Below are positions 35,601-45,106 of a stretch of DNA of 64,000 bases, piece by piece. The stretch spans positions 59,409,504 to 59,473,503 of the forward strand of contig NC_090280.1 in the NCBI RefSeq assembly GCF_037392515.1, written 5' to 3'. Origin of the DNA: Haliotis asinina (taxonomy: Eukaryota; Mollusca; Gastropoda; Lepetellida; Haliotidae). The notes under the pieces are model-generated. The model had not been told where the DNA came from and made no database searches. It worked only from the letters and a program-made list of their open reading frames with translations. The position numbers and the translations under genes were made by a program. How positions within the stretch are numbered: the stretch's first letter is position 1; every line of letters starts with the position of its first letter.

Positions 35601-38600
35601 AGTTGTTTAATCAAAGTTAAAGAGTTTAGTCAACCGCAAAGGCTATGCATGTAAGTAACGGCATAAGAATTCAGTATTACACATAACATTGAAAACACTT
35701 CCATATGACACATAATTAAATCTTCAGGCAAGGGAGATAACTCTGTACAAGTGGTTGCACTATTGACTTGCAGGAAAACTGATGCTCTCCCTTGTCACCT
35801 AGTCACTAAAGATACATGTGACCCAGCACTATTGTAAACCAACTATTCTGTTGTACACCAACAAATTTCTGTTCAAATTCCACCATCAGAACATACATAC
35901 AATCAAGACTCATTAAATACCTCAGTGTGTAAGAATGCCCTTCAAAGACTTGATACCTCAGTGTGAATGACAAATTTCACTGGTTTGGTTCCATGCGAAC
36001 ACACAAGTGTAACAAAATACAGATGTTGATAACTTTCTACTTCAGATTGTGACACATTCAAGGGACTGAACTCTTACCATCTGCATCATCATCCAGCTCC
36101 CCCTCCAGCGTCTGAGCCTGCCAGATTCGGGACTGCATGACTTCCTGCTCAAGTTTCTCATTCTGCCTCTTGATCGTATTGTACTTGGACTGTGGAAGTA
36201 CAAAACACAATCCTGCATATCTGTAGACCCAATGACAAACTTCATATTCACACTTGTCAGCTTGCTGAAGACTAAGTGTTGCTTAGGTACTTCTTTATGA
36301 CAGCATCGGCACTGACTTACTCAACCCTTAAACACTCATTCACATACAGCTTCACTTCTCTGATACACTTCACCATGAAACCATGAACACTCACTCAAAC
36401 TAAACACACTATATACACTCACACTAACTATACAAACTCACACAAACTATACACACTCACACAACAGTACAAATCACACACTCAAATCACACACACTCAC
36501 TCATTAGTCATCACCACATTTATATTATCACAAGAATGCTCACCTGCAGGTCCTTGAGGTCCTTCTCCAGCCTCATCCTCTCAGCAGTCTCCGCCTCCAG
36601 CAGCTCTGTGGCATTGTTTGAGGTTGTGTTCTCCTCCACCAGGTCGGCCGTCATCTCTGACAGCTACACACACAACACAGGTAAAAGTGTCAGTCTTTAC
36701 TTAAAAGTCTACATGACTCACAACGTCATCAATAAATGATTGATATATAGTTAATGATTATTGATAGTCAGCCCTAACAATAATACCTACAAGAAAATTC
36801 ACCTTTCATACTATCAGTATATGAACATAAAATGATGTGACAAATAAATAGAACTAAAGCAGTATAGAACTAATTTCAGAGTCTTATACTTTTATGGATA
36901 GAAGATCTAAGAGCTCTAATCGTTTCAAACTTTGGCCATTAAAATCACTGGGCAGAGAGTGGAAATGCAAACTGCTTCACAAAAAAAGTTGAGTTAATCT
37001 TAATCAGCTATATTGTTTGAAGAAAGTACATCAGATCTACACAACACATACCCTGTTTTCCAGCTTGTCACACTGTAGCTTGTAGTCCGCCCGATCCTTT
37101 TCAACTTTCTCCAACTTAGTCTTCATCTGTTCTAGTTCCGCCTGAAGCAAAACGTATTACTGGTGTCATCTCTTATTTCCTGTTTCTAATGTTGAGCCAG
37201 TCAGCAATATTCAGACTACATCACATCCGTCTATAAACAACCGAGTCTCAGACAGACAAACCAGCTTAGAGTATCAGGAGCAGCATCCGAAACCCCTGGG
37301 GTACAATGGCATGCATTTAACACGTCATCCAATCCTTATACCCAGGTCCTATGACAAGCACAGGGTCTAAAGTAAGTGCTACTCTGAAATGCTCAAATGA
37401 GTTATCATGGTGTAACAATACAACAATACTGTATAGTATCATGATACAAGACAGTTGATACAATAAATCGAGTTACAACTCTTGAACCTCAAAACATTCT
37501 ATGACAAGCTAGACAATGTGAAAAATAACAGAAAGTGTTCATGAACCAGTTTATGCACATTCTCTAGCATTCTGGTTGGCTGTAACAAGCAGAATCTTCA
37601 TATTGTGCTTTTTTGTTTCTCCATGACAATATCGCAAAATGTTTGTGGTCTAAAACCAATGAATGCAGAAGGGTAGAAAAAATGAACTTATGAAATAACA
37701 GGGACACTTTTCACAAAGCTACTGAAAGTGTATGTTACAGCATAGGACTTATGACAAACATACCACAACGAAATCTTTCTGAAACTGGGCTCGGTACCGT
37801 TTCATGACATGAATCATGCAATGTGTTCACGCAAACAGCAAGGGGACTCAGTTTATAACAAGCCGACGGTCTTGCTGCCCTGTGACAGCACCGTGAATTC
37901 TGAGTGGGAGAGAGGGGATTACCTCAGCGTTCCTGAGCTCTTCTTCTGTGCGGTGGACGTTGAGGAGGGGCTGGACCTTGGTGTAGAGTCGCCACCACTC
38001 CCAGTCTCGGATGGACATGTATTTTCTCACATTCTTCTGGATGCAGTTGACAGCCAGATGCTGGACCTGTGACAGAAAACAACATGATGCTCAGTAAATA
38101 CACAAATCAAGGGAAGCAAACAGATACTTGGCATCATGACTGACCATACAGACATTTACTATGTGAAAAGGAATCATTTGAGCCAGTGGAAGAACTCTCC
38201 TGTTTTTAAGTCCCACACACAATAACTTTGGGGGGTGCTGAGAGCAAACTAATGCATGAGTGAGTTTAGCTTTACACTGCCATCAGAATCACCCAGCTAC
38301 ATGGCAGCGATCTTTTTTTTGAATTGAACCTGGACCAGACAACCCAGTGGTCAACAACATGAGCATCGATCTAAGCCAATATGATTGGCAAAGCTCTCTA
38401 CACTACTGCTGTTACTTAGTCCACACTGAAATAAGAGGTCTACAACAGTGAAACTCAAAAAATAAATTGAAATGAATGCATACAATTGATGACGATGATG
38501 ACAATGACAACGATGATGATGATCAATTCAACTCCCTTGGGAATATTGACTTCATGCAGCCTGTTAGGTGCAGTGAGTTATCAAATAGTACCTATCTGCA

Positions 38601-39211
38601 GCTGGGTGAACTGGGACACATAGTCACTGTATTCTGTCCAGAGATACTGCACATTCTATACCCGCAACTACATGTCTGAACATGTTTGTGTGTCCACTAT
38701 CTGGTCACCTACTGTTGGATTCGTGGGTTCTTTAAAGTGCACAGGGTTGTGTACTGCACACTAAAAAACCTAAGTAATGTCAGCTCCCAGGTTTTAACAC
38801 CCAGTCACAAGATGACTATCGTGATGCTGATTACCTACACTGAACGGAATCATTTTGTTTTGGCATTGAAAAAATTGAATTTTTAATTCCTTTCCACCAT
38901 GTAATAATGAAAATAGTATAATTATATGTACGGGAAAGTTTGATGATGTTCCATTCATTTCCGGTCGTGTCTAAAGTCTGGAAACGTAAGTCTCCCCATT
39001 TGGGCTTACACAGGAAATTTCCCGATTCCATGATGGTGGCAACAACTGTTAAGACCATAACCTGTGAAGTTCTCAGACTCACCCTGAGTTTCTCAAGCTT
39101 CCTACGACCGAGGAACCCTCTGCAGAAGGACTGGAAGGCTGTCACAGTGCCAGTAATCTTTTCATCTCTCGTTACCTCCAACTGTGCTAGTGCCCCCGGA
39201 CGAAAAAATAC
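25148..39211 (-). CDS. MYO18A: Myosin XVIII (MYO18A/B-type) heavy chain, neck and tail, 20 exons
   Basis: A class XVIII unconventional myosin: an actin-binding, poorly motile scaffold that co-assembles with myosin II and works at the cytoskeleton and Golgi. The window has the part after the motor: exons at 39211, 38066, 37141, 36663, 36189, 35457, 34390, 33983, 32780, 31898, 31442, 30931, 30420, 29813, 29317, 28934, 28435, 26787, 25941 and 25305 (5' ends). Every junction is phase-compatible, giving 832 codons. Order: [12 protein letters not shown] (end of motor), one IQ motif ([13 protein letters not shown]), the class XVIII hinge [17 protein letters not shown], a heptad coiled coil of about 700 residues without a break, then the class signature [20 protein letters not shown] and an acidic Ser-rich end. 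[28 protein letters not shown] and [11 protein letters not shown] favour XVIII over conventional myosin II, whose tail is longer. No motor, PDZ or 5' exon occurs up to 64000. The choice between MYO18A and MYO18B is not certain; molluscs may have one gene. Confidence 0.9.
25805..25941 (-). CDS. Myosin XVIII exon: end of coiled coil
   Basis: GATACAG acceptor, GACAG|GTCAGT donor, ends phase 2. Encodes [35 protein letters not shown] and DSDDSLMSD; the middle motif is diagnostic for class XVIII. Confidence 0.9.
25985..26220 (-). repeat. Repeat family B copy in myosin intron
   Basis: TTTGTTGTTTTACGCCACTCAGCAATATTCTAGCTATAT through CAATCCAGTGATCAACACCATGAGCATC to CTCTAACCCAAATTTTCATG; starts 44 bp upstream of the 25941 exon boundary. 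Confidence 0.9.
26602..26787 (-). CDS. Myosin XVIII exon: coiled coil
   Basis: GATGTTCAG acceptor, GAACTG|GTAAGA donor, 62 codons. Encodes [38 protein letters not shown] and [10 protein letters not shown]. Confidence 0.9.
26895..26985 (-). repeat. Repeat family B, 3' part
   Basis: TTGTTGTTCAACATTCAGCAG, TGACAACAGTCTGTAAATAATAGAGTCTAGACCAGACAAT, broken where the family C repeat begins. Confidence 0.75.
26990..27182 (+). repeat. Repeat family C copy
   Basis: CTCAACTCCCTGAGGAT, TGAGTTATTGCAGCTTTCCCATCCTAGCAAGGTACCCATTCACAGCTGGGTGGACTGGGACAC. Similar text occurs at 38545-38790 and 60900-61205. Confidence 0.65.
27185..27240 (-). repeat. Repeat family B, 5' part
   Basis: TATGATGACATATGTCAACCAAGTCAGTGAGTTTGATCACCCAATCCTC; apparently the other side of the copy at 26895-26985. 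Confidence 0.7.
27375..27751. mobile_element. pogo/Tigger-like MITE, 377 bp
   Basis: Flanked by TA on each side. The ends are inverted repeats CAGTCATCCCTCGCCATAACACG and, from the other side, CAGTCATCCCTCGCAATAACACG, with one difference in 23. The CAGT-CCCTCG-TAAC pattern resembles pogo/Tigger termini. There is no open frame, so it would be moved in trans. Confidence 0.85.
27935..28258 (+). repeat. Interspersed repeat D
   Basis: GAGGTGAGGTGAAATGGTGTTTAACGTC, then TGTTTAGTGCTGAG, TGAGGCGACCAGTCCTTG, GGTCGGGGAACAAACCCACGAC. The form is like a SINE 3' region read in reverse; only this copy was seen here. Confidence 0.5.
28298..28435 (-). CDS. Myosin XVIII exon: coiled coil
   Basis: TTTCTGTAG acceptor. 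The donor was placed at GTAGAG|GTGAGA rather than six bases earlier because this keeps the heptads in register. Encodes [20 protein letters not shown] and [20 protein letters not shown]. Confidence 0.87.
28545..28622 (-). repeat. SINE family A fragment
   Basis: AACCTGGTCTCTGGTGTGACAAGC and CTGAACCACTAGGCTACCC: only the tRNA-like head remains. Confidence 0.65.
28851..28934 (-). CDS. Myosin XVIII exon: coiled coil
   Basis: CCTGTTTCAG acceptor, CAAGAG|GTAAGA donor, 28 codons: [20 protein letters not shown] and EKSSLQQE. Confidence 0.85.
29201..29317 (-). CDS. Myosin XVIII exon: coiled coil
   Basis: GTCTTTCAG acceptor, CAACAG|GTAATA donor, 39 codons: [20 protein letters not shown] and [17 protein letters not shown]. 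Confidence 0.9.
29375..29585 (-). repeat. Repeat family B copy
   Basis: TTTTCCAGATACATGG, AAGTCTGGACCAGACAATCCACTGATCAACAGCATAAG, GACAAGCATGGGTTGCTCAAGACC. Confidence 0.8.
29604..29654. repeat. (ATC)n microsatellite
   Basis: About 17 trinucleotide units, 46 bp from the donor of the next exon. Confidence 0.95.
29700..29813 (-). CDS. Myosin XVIII exon: coiled coil
   Basis: GTGTTTCAG acceptor, CAGGAG|GTAATA donor, 38 codons: [20 protein letters not shown] and [18 protein letters not shown]. Confidence 0.9.
30293..30420 (-). CDS. Myosin XVIII exon: coiled coil
   Basis: CTATTACAG acceptor (phase 1), AACCAG|GTGAGG donor. Encodes [20 protein letters not shown] and [15 protein letters not shown]; the first motif is strongly class XVIII-like. 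Confidence 0.9.
30580..30790 (-). repeat. Repeat family B copy with (GTGA)n tail
   Basis: GAGTGAGTGAGTTTAGTTTTACTCTGCACTCAGCAATACTCCAGC, then GCGGTCTGTAAATATTTGAGTTCAGACCAGACAATCCAGTGATC. It shows clearly that family B carries the same tail as family A. The 5' end lies within 20 bp of the next exon. Confidence 0.9.
30808..30931 (-). CDS. Myosin XVIII exon: coiled coil
   Basis: CTATTACAG acceptor, GATAAGG|GTAAGT donor, ends phase 1. Encodes [20 protein letters not shown] and [20 protein letters not shown]. Confidence 0.9.
31332..31442 (-). CDS. Myosin XVIII exon: coiled coil
   Basis: TGTTTTAG acceptor, AAGAAG|GTAACA donor, 37 codons: [20 protein letters not shown] and [15 protein letters not shown]. 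Confidence 0.9.
31520..31796 (-). repeat. Intronic duplications of the adjoining exon end
   Basis: The exon text encoding [10 protein letters not shown] reappears in decayed form in the intron: GCTGCTGTAT at 31661 (144 bp from the exon copy) and GCTGCTATAT at 31531. CACCCCTGTCTCTTTCACCCC and CAGCTCCCAG blocks lie between. The donor is lost in both intronic copies. Confidence 0.7.
31797..31898 (-). CDS. Myosin XVIII exon: coiled coil
   Basis: TGTGGCAG acceptor, GAGCAG|GTGGGT donor, 34 codons: [20 protein letters not shown] then [14 protein letters not shown], a highly conserved class XVIII block. Confidence 0.9.
32685..32780 (-). CDS. Myosin XVIII exon: coiled coil
   Basis: GTTTCACAG acceptor, AATGAG|GTAGTA donor, 32 codons: [20 protein letters not shown] and [12 protein letters not shown]. 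Confidence 0.88.
33071..33290 (-). repeat. SINE family A copy with long (GTGA)n tract
   Basis: About 22 GTGA units (33071-33160) expand the 3' end, followed by TTTACAGCACTTTTAGGAGTATTCCAGCAATATCA, GGGGTTTGAATC and CTGCCCCA. Confidence 0.88.
33595..33770 (-). repeat. Repeat family B copy, tail deleted
   Basis: TTTGTTTGTTGCTTAAC joins to CAGACAATCCAGTGATTAACAGCATGAGCATC and ATGACGTGTCAAACAAGTCAATAG. Confidence 0.8.
33860..33983 (-). CDS. Myosin XVIII exon: coiled coil
   Basis: GCCATTGCAG acceptor (phase 2), GTGCAG|GTCAGT donor. Encodes [20 protein letters not shown] and [20 protein letters not shown]. Confidence 0.9.
34236..34390 (-). CDS. Myosin XVIII exon: coiled coil
   Basis: TTGGTGTAG acceptor, CGCAG|GTAGGG donor, ends phase 2. 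Encodes [35 protein letters not shown] and NNELERKQR. Confidence 0.9.
34704..35007. mobile_element. Possible MITE with short inverted ends
   Basis: GTAAACCAAAAG at the left faces CCTTTGGTTTAC at the right. Inside are two palindromic TGACGTCA-type sites about 40 bp apart (GGTGACGTCATTC and GAATGACGTCAC). It directly adjoins the 35026-35186 hairpin. Confidence 0.45.
35026..35186. repeat. Near-perfect inverted repeat (foldback), 59-bp arms
   Basis: Arms 35026-35084 and 35128-35186 match at 58 of 59 positions. The 43-bp centre is itself partly self-complementary (CATTTGAAACCTCCGGC against GCCGTCGGTTCCAAATG), so the whole 161 bp can fold as one hairpin. Confidence 0.95.
35330..35457 (-). CDS. Myosin XVIII exon: coiled coil
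   Basis: TGTTCCCAG acceptor (phase 1), AAGAGG|GTAGGT donor. Encodes [20 protein letters not shown] and [18 protein letters not shown]. Confidence 0.9.
36078..36189 (-). CDS. Myosin XVIII exon: coiled coil
   Basis: CTTCCACAG acceptor, GCAGATG|GTAAGA donor, ends phase 1. Encodes [20 protein letters not shown] and [12 protein letters not shown], an acidic interruption typical of class XVIII. Confidence 0.9.
36544..36663 (-). CDS. Myosin XVIII exon: coiled coil
   Basis: TGTGTGTGTAG acceptor, CTGCAG|GTGAGC donor, 40 codons: [20 protein letters not shown] and [20 protein letters not shown]. Confidence 0.9.
37052..37141 (-). CDS. Myosin XVIII exon: start of coiled coil
   Basis: TTTTGCTTCAG acceptor, AACAGG|GTATGT donor, 30 codons: [20 protein letters not shown] and [10 protein letters not shown]. 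Confidence 0.9.
37185..37390 (-). repeat. Repeat family B copy, diverged
   Basis: GCCAGTCAGCAATATTCAGACTACATCACATCCGTCTATAAACAACCGAGTCTCAGACAGACAAACC; the 5' half is barely recognisable. Confidence 0.55.
37923..38066 (-). CDS. Myosin XVIII exon: neck-tail hinge
   Basis: TTCTGTCACAG acceptor, GCTGAG|GTAATC donor, 48 codons: [20 protein letters not shown] then [20 protein letters not shown]. The WxWW-LYTKV-PLL block is shared by class II and XVIII myosins at the head-tail junction. Confidence 0.92.
38262..38400 (-). repeat. Repeat family B copy
   Basis: GAGTTTAGCTTTACACTGCCATCAGAATCACCCAGCTACATGGCAGCGATC, ACCTGGACCAGACAACCCAGTGGTCAACAACATGAGCATCGATC. Confidence 0.75.
38545..38790 (+). repeat. 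Repeat family C copy
   Basis: TTCAACTCCCTTGGGAATAT, AGTGAGTTATCAAATAGTACCTATCTGCAGCTGGGTGAACTGGGACAC, ATTCGTGGGTTCTTTAAAGTGCACAGGGTTGTGTACTGCACACT. Confidence 0.65.
39083..39211 (-). CDS. Myosin XVIII exon: end of motor and IQ motif
   Basis: TACTTGCAG acceptor, CTCAGG|GTGAGT donor, 43 codons starting [17 protein letters not shown], the conserved KVFF-type end of the converter with Lys in the preceding exon. The IQ motif [13 protein letters not shown] follows and would bind a calmodulin-type light chain. Confidence 0.92.
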
Positions 39212-41164
39212 CTGCAAGTACAAGAAGTTGATTAAAGGACTTGTACAACAAAGACTGTGCACACATAGATCACAGACAAATGCAATGATTGAATTTGTAC
39301 CACACAAACCTGTGGTTGATAGCATGAGCAACAAATCATGTAGCAAGTCCCAATGACCTCAAGTTACCAATGACAGAGGTTTCACAAATATTTGGGACTG
39401 TGTAGTCCCCTGAAGTAACTGGCTAGCCATCGCATCTTGGATGCAAGCCAATTTTGGAAAGGCCACTCACAGAACAATAAAGATAAAATGGCAAAATGAT
39501 TGGATAAATTCTGCATCAAATGTACATACAAAGTTGTTATTTCACAGGTAATTTCAGAATCTGCACACACACAGACACAAACACCTGGGAATGTGTTTCC
39601 TGAGATGTTCACTGCTTAACAGTACAAAATAACATGCATTTCAACCTCGAGAAAAATAACAGCAACATCTAGCTTTGACACTGACGCTTATGTAAGTAGC
39701 AGACACATTTTCCTGACATAGCCTAGGAATCTGTAATATCCTGCTAAGCCTATCTTTTAACATGAAACTTCCCTTTAAATTCCCTTTTACAATTCCCAGT
39801 ATTTGCTAATTCGGTAACCTAGCAACTGTGGATGTATTTATTTCAACATCGGATGAATTACGCAATTCCTCAAAATCGCTTACTCAGCATAAAACAAAAC
39901 CAACATGCATACAAGGAATTCAATATTAGCAACAGCTGTTGAATAGTTTGGTGGAACTCTGCTACATGCATTTAATGAAATAATGGTATGTTCAAGAATG
40001 TTTTGCATATATTCACACTTAATTAACCTCAATAATATGTAACCCATGGTATCTTTGAATTAAAATACTTAATTCAATAATTAATAACTTGATTTTTTTG
40101 TTGCACCAATTTCTAATTTTGCTTCACATAATAAACATAGATTACTCGTCATCAGGTTTTATCTCATAAAATATTACACAATGGGATTATCGACATACTA
40201 AACAGACAAAAATAGCCCAATTGACAAGTCATATTACAAGATTAAACCCTCATGCAATCCTTGAAGCATAACATGCATTTAGTGCATAAACCAGCCTCCT
40301 GACAGTGACTTAGATCATTTGTGATGGCAGAGCGAGTGAGCAAATCTGTGTCTGTGATAACATTCAGTGATATTAGAGCGTCATGAGGTGAAAACAAAGT
40401 CCAAATATTACAACATTTTAGCTTAAACCTATGATCACAGTAACACGCTGTCATCAAAGATTATAATTAGGGGAAATCTTTGATCGTAACCTTAGTTCCT
40501 GGTGCTGCTAAGGGAGGTAAGTCTGTACGAGTGGTGGCATAGCCCAATTTATCACCCTTGTGATCATAAAACAAGTGGTAGCCAGTGAAGCTAAGGAGGC
40601 TAAATTTCAAAATATCTTAAAATCTGAAAATAAGCATGGCTGAAAGGTCTTCATCCAGTCTTGGGCACTGATGCCTGTTTGAGCTCAGTTAACGTGTAAC
40701 ACATGTGAGGTGGTATTTGAAGCAAATAACATGAACACATCAACTTGGGGGAGGACCTGCTGTGTAACAGATCTGCCACGTGTACAAGGATCAATACCTC
40801 TCACTTAGGCAGCCTACTGTAACTGAACACTTTACAATAAAATTGGCACCAAGTCAATCATACAAAAATTGTAACAAGCAATCAAATCCGAACCTTTGAT
40901 GCCAATAAGATCGAATTTATTGGACAAGCATAATTTGTATTAAGTATTTTTTAATAAATTTTTGCTTAATGGTTTTGTACCCATAACTACACACTACACA
41001 GGCCAGGAGTCCCACGATGATTAGTCAACTTATTGTGGTAATGAGGATGCCGCAAGCTCCAAGGAAGTGACAAGTGTTTTAACAGTTGTGCAAAATGATG
41101 TACGTGGCTGCGCTGAGAGTTCCTACTCTCAACATATAGACTACAATAGTTGTTATACAACATG

Positions 41165-41305
41165 CATGAGTTTATTGTTTAATGTCACACTCTCAGTAAT
41201 GGTTTAGTTCTGTAAATATTCTAACCTTGACCTGACAATCCAGTGATCAAGAACACTAACACAGATGTATGCATTTAGGATACAATTAAATGTGTAACCC
41301 AAGAC
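41165..41305 (-). repeat. Repeat family B copy
   Basis: TTTATTGTTTAATGTCACACTCTCAGTAATGG, CTGTAAATATTCTAACCTTGACCTGACAATCCAGTGATCAAGAACAC. Confidence 0.7.
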
Positions 41306-42489
41306 ATCTCTCTCTCTCTCTTTTCCATGAAGCCCTCCTAACATGTATCCTTGCACCTACACCCTAAAACACTCCACTGAAACCAGGTGCTTGGTAATTC
41401 TACACTCAGGCTTATCATAAACCCTCCTCTAATCTTATTGCTAGAAATTTCTTAATTAATGGCTTTGAAAACAGCCTACAGGAGGTAAACAAAGGAGCTC
41501 ATGTAACAGTAAATGAACAACAGCTGAGTGACTGAGTGGCCGATTTGTAGGTGGACTGGCCGATTTGTGGGTAGAGCAGCCTCCCAGGTGAGTCAATAAA
41601 AAGCAGAGAGGTTTCACAGTACATGAGGGCTAGATTTTAGCCCCTTATAATTAGTAAGGCAAAGTATACATTGAAGTAGGTTCAAGTGGGTCAGTATATT
41701 AGTTCTGAAACAGTGAGGCAGCTTAATGTCTAACATCATATGTAGGAGATACATTCAACATGACAAAGCGTAAAAAATGATGACATTCAGGTGACATTCA
41801 TACTCTGTATTAAATGTGAGCAACCGTCAAATCCAAAAGGCCATCTTAGCAGGGCAATGAGCAAGTCAATCTCAAATTACAAGAATTCCGAATAAACAAA
41901 TCGATCAGCTGTAAGATCACAACTCCTTTAATTGGCTTTAAGTTGCAACAAACAAACTTAACAAACAAACCCACAAGTTTTTTCTAATTACTACGCCACC
42001 ATTGGGCAATGGCTAATGCCGTTCTGATTCTTTAATGTGAACTTGTGATGTCATGGAGCTAAAATTACTTTGCAGGATAGTACCCAGGCCTAAGATTTTC
42101 TATTCCTTAACATCAACTTATGCCAGTTGCAGGACTAAGATTGTAGAGTGGAACTGGACCGAAACAGCCAGTATCTCCCATTAATTTCTCATCTCGCTCT
42201 CTCCCACAGCCTCCATGTGTCAGGGACAGACAAAAACTTCCCGTCCCAAATTGGCACAATCATGTTGTCCCCACCTGGCTGCTGGTAAAGCAGTACTTAC
42301 ATCCTCTGTGCTGCTGGGCCGACAGCAGTTGCAGGCACTGATGCACTACTTCAATAGCAGATGTGCAGTTCCAAACAGGTTGTCGGCTAGTGTGAATACA
42401 GAAATGTTCACACTAACTGTCGAATGTATCATTTACAACATTCTCTTGCTGTTAATTGTTTAACACTATAATATTGTCTGGGTTAGAGA

Positions 42490-42680
42490 TTGAGTTGTTT
42501 TACACCACAACACCACACTTGGCAATATTCCAGCTATATAGCGGCGGTCTGTAAATAATAAAGTCTGAACCAGACAATCTAGATATCAACAGCATGAGCA
42601 CTGATCTGTAACAAGCATAGTTGCAAGCATGGGTTGCTGATGACCTATTCTACCCCTCATCCCAGGTCAGCCTGGGTTAG
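42490..42680 (-). repeat. Repeat family B copy, internally deleted
   Basis: TTACACCACAACACCACACTTGGCAATATTCCAGCTATATAGCGGCGGTCTGTAAATAATAAAGTCTGAACCAGACAATC. Confidence 0.85.
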
Positions 42681-42717
42681 AAATGATCCTTAGCAATGAT
42701 GCTTGTTGAAAGAGTGC

Positions 42718-42920
42718 GTTAGTTAGTTTTACACCACACTCAGCAGTATTCCAGCTATATGGGGGTGGTCTGTAAGTAATTGAGTCTGGACCAGACAGTC
42801 CGGTGATCAACAGCATGAGCATCGATCTGCGCAATTGGGAACCAATGACATATGTCCACCAAGTCAGCGAACTTGACCACCCGATCCCGTTAGACGCCTC
42901 TTACAACAAGCACAGTCGCC
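42718..42920 (-). repeat. Repeat family B copy, well preserved
   Basis: TTTTACACCACACTCAGCAGTATTCCAGCTATATGGGGGTGGTCTGTAAGTAATTGAGTCTGGACCAGACAGTCC through CATCGATCTGCGCAATTGGGAACC to GACGCCTCTTACAACAAGC. The best reference copy of B, in tandem with the one before it. Confidence 0.92.
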
Positions 42921-42947
42921 TTGCTATTAACAACATTGGATGTTCAT

Positions 42948-43100
42948 ACAGACTGACTTGGTTGACACATGACCAGTTCCCATTTTGCACTGTTTGATGT
43001 TCATGATATTAATCACTGGACAGTCGAGATTCAAATAGTTATAGACCTCCGTCATGTAGCTTGAATAAAACTGAGTGCAGAGTAAGAACAGACCAATACA
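42948..43100 (+). repeat. Repeat family B copy
   Basis: GACTGACTTGGTTGACACATGACCAGTTCCC, TTAATCACTGGACAGTCGAGATTC, CTCCGTCATGTAGCTTGAATAAAACTGAGTGCAGAG. Opposite in orientation to its two neighbours, so the three form an inverted arrangement. Confidence 0.8.
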
Positions 43101-43799
43101 ATATCTTAGGACTTTCCTAACTTCTTTTAACCCTGTGATCATTGAGGCCTTTCACAGAGTCACATCACATGTCAGCTCCATGTCTCAAAAGCACAAAAAG
43201 TTACAGGTCAAAGAAGTCTACACAAAGCAAGGTCATGGACTGACCAAGGATCACAAGGAAATACTTTGACTCAATCCCCAGACCCATCAGTTGCTCGAAG
43301 AGATGCAACACGATGATGCCACCAACACTCCTTATAACCTGCTGACACATCAGTTTCTCCAAACTGAAAACACGAAATCAACCAACTGATCACTCATGGA
43401 GGACAAATATGAAACCTTACCATAAACATGGATGCTTGATGACGCACACCGGCAGCGATGTATCCATTTACAAACTTGAGCTGACAGATGTTTTTATGTC
43501 TTTGGGAGACATATGATATCTACTACAGTCACAGCACTGGCTTCTGAGAATGGCATGCACAAATCTAAGAATAATACCATAAACTCAGTCCCCAGCAGAG
43601 TGACATCAACTCTGGTGAATGTGGCTCCTCAAGGATATCAGCTCGTGCAGTTACCAACTGGCACCATGCATATAATTAAGCTCATTCTTGTGTTTATGGC
43701 AACATGTGTGACTAATAGTTTTTCTAAATTTTTTTAGGCTTCGCTTGAGTACATTCTACATGTTTGGGTTTTTTTTTTGGTTATTGAAGCCTAGCTGGT

Positions 43800-43915
43800 T
43801 TTTTAATTCATCACAGCTTACCGTATCCAGTACCATTCCAACATTATGACATCAGGCTGTAAATAATCCCACCAGGACCAGAAAATCGGATGACCAACAG
43901 GATTCAATGACCAGC
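43800..43915 (-). repeat. Repeat family B fragment
   Basis: TACCATTCCAACATTATGACATCAGGCTGTAAATAATCCCACCAGGACCAGAAAATC. Confidence 0.6.
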
Positions 43916-43964
43916 AAATAACAAACTCTGAGACCTTGTTAAATTATGCTCATGTATATACCCA

Positions 43965-44030
43965 TATGGGGAACTGAATCCTGGTCTTCGCCATTGAACA
44001 CTTTAACCACTAGGCCACCCCATCGTCCTT
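43965..44030 (-). repeat. SINE family A fragment
   Basis: CCCATATGGGGAACTGAATCCTGGTCTTCGCC and CACTTTAACCACTAGGCCACCCCATC: head only. Confidence 0.7.
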
Positions 44031-44107
44031 CCCACACACTTTTCTGGGAACATACATGAGAAGTAAGATGTAAAATTACTAAATGCTAACAACCCCTTCA
44101 CCTGGAA

Positions 44108-44330
44108 GCTATAAGATAAGAGATAAGATAAGATATTTTATTGCATGATGTTCCATTAAGGCTCAGTGGCAATATTCTATAAACTACAAATATAAACATA
44201 AAAGGTACAACGTTCTGTAAATATACATAGATGATCCTTATCATAACAGTTAGAAGCTAGATGCTACATAAGCAAGGAACATGGTGAAACACAATAACAT
44301 AACATATGATATAATGTATATATAACAATG
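44108..44330 (-). repeat. Possible 3' end of a retroelement
   Basis: AAGATAAGAGATAAGATAAGATATTTTATTGCATGATG reads on the minus strand as AATAAAATATCTTATCTTATC, a polyadenylation-like signal followed by a short tandem tail. No reverse transcriptase frame was seen. Confidence 0.35.
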
Positions 44331-45106
44331 GCCTAGGATGATGAAGTGTTCTATATTTGTTTGAAGTTATATATATAGCAACATATACTATTAGGTTGGT
44401 CACTTCTAAACATGAGGTTAAATCTTTCTGTTGTAGAAAGACTTTGAAATTTATTATTTTGAGTCAAAAGAGACTTAAATAAGAGGCACCTATTTAGAGC
44501 AATACATGAAATGGTGCTATATCACTATCTATATTTCAATAAATATGCTAATCAGCCAATAGTGACAGTTACTGTCATATCAACAACAAAAGCATTGTGT
44601 TTTATCAGTTTCAATCCAAGGTTCTAAAAATTCCTTGCGTCATGTTTCAGCACATCGTACATCTTAGCAGAGACATTTCACAATACTTCATCCTGAACAC
44701 CACTAAATGCACCTCACAATCATTTGGTGCCAAACTAAGCTTATCTGATTTACAAGCCTCAAGCATATCAAGCCCTACTGAGTGATGAGAGGCACAGTAC
44801 AAGTGTGTGGTCAGTGACAGGTCGAGACAGACTGCCTCATCCATCACACTGACCAGTGTGCAATCACCATCCCATACACCCACTACCTTAGCCCAGTCTC
44901 ACAATGCCACAGGGCTTTTGACTAGCATCTTGTCTCAGAAAGGAACAAATTTCACCCATGCAAAATCAAACAAATTTCACACATGCAAAATCTTTTTAAA
45001 TTATACAATAAAAGAAGCCTACAGACTTTCTTTATTTTCAAAAACTGTGTTGATCTAGGCTTACCACAATGTGTGACTAGGGAGATGAACATTACAATGG
45101 CATTAG

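Noticed and set aside
25148-39211. Conventional (class II) myosin heavy chain
   Set aside because: The tail is about 750-800 residues rather than about 1100, and contains class XVIII signatures ([39 protein letters not shown]) with one IQ motif.
42215-42463. Plus frame with exon-like borders (CCCACAG...GTAAAG)
   Set aside because: Looked at because of LLGRQQLQALMHYFNSR, but it is on the opposite strand to the myosin, has no recognisable family, and runs into AT-rich sequence.
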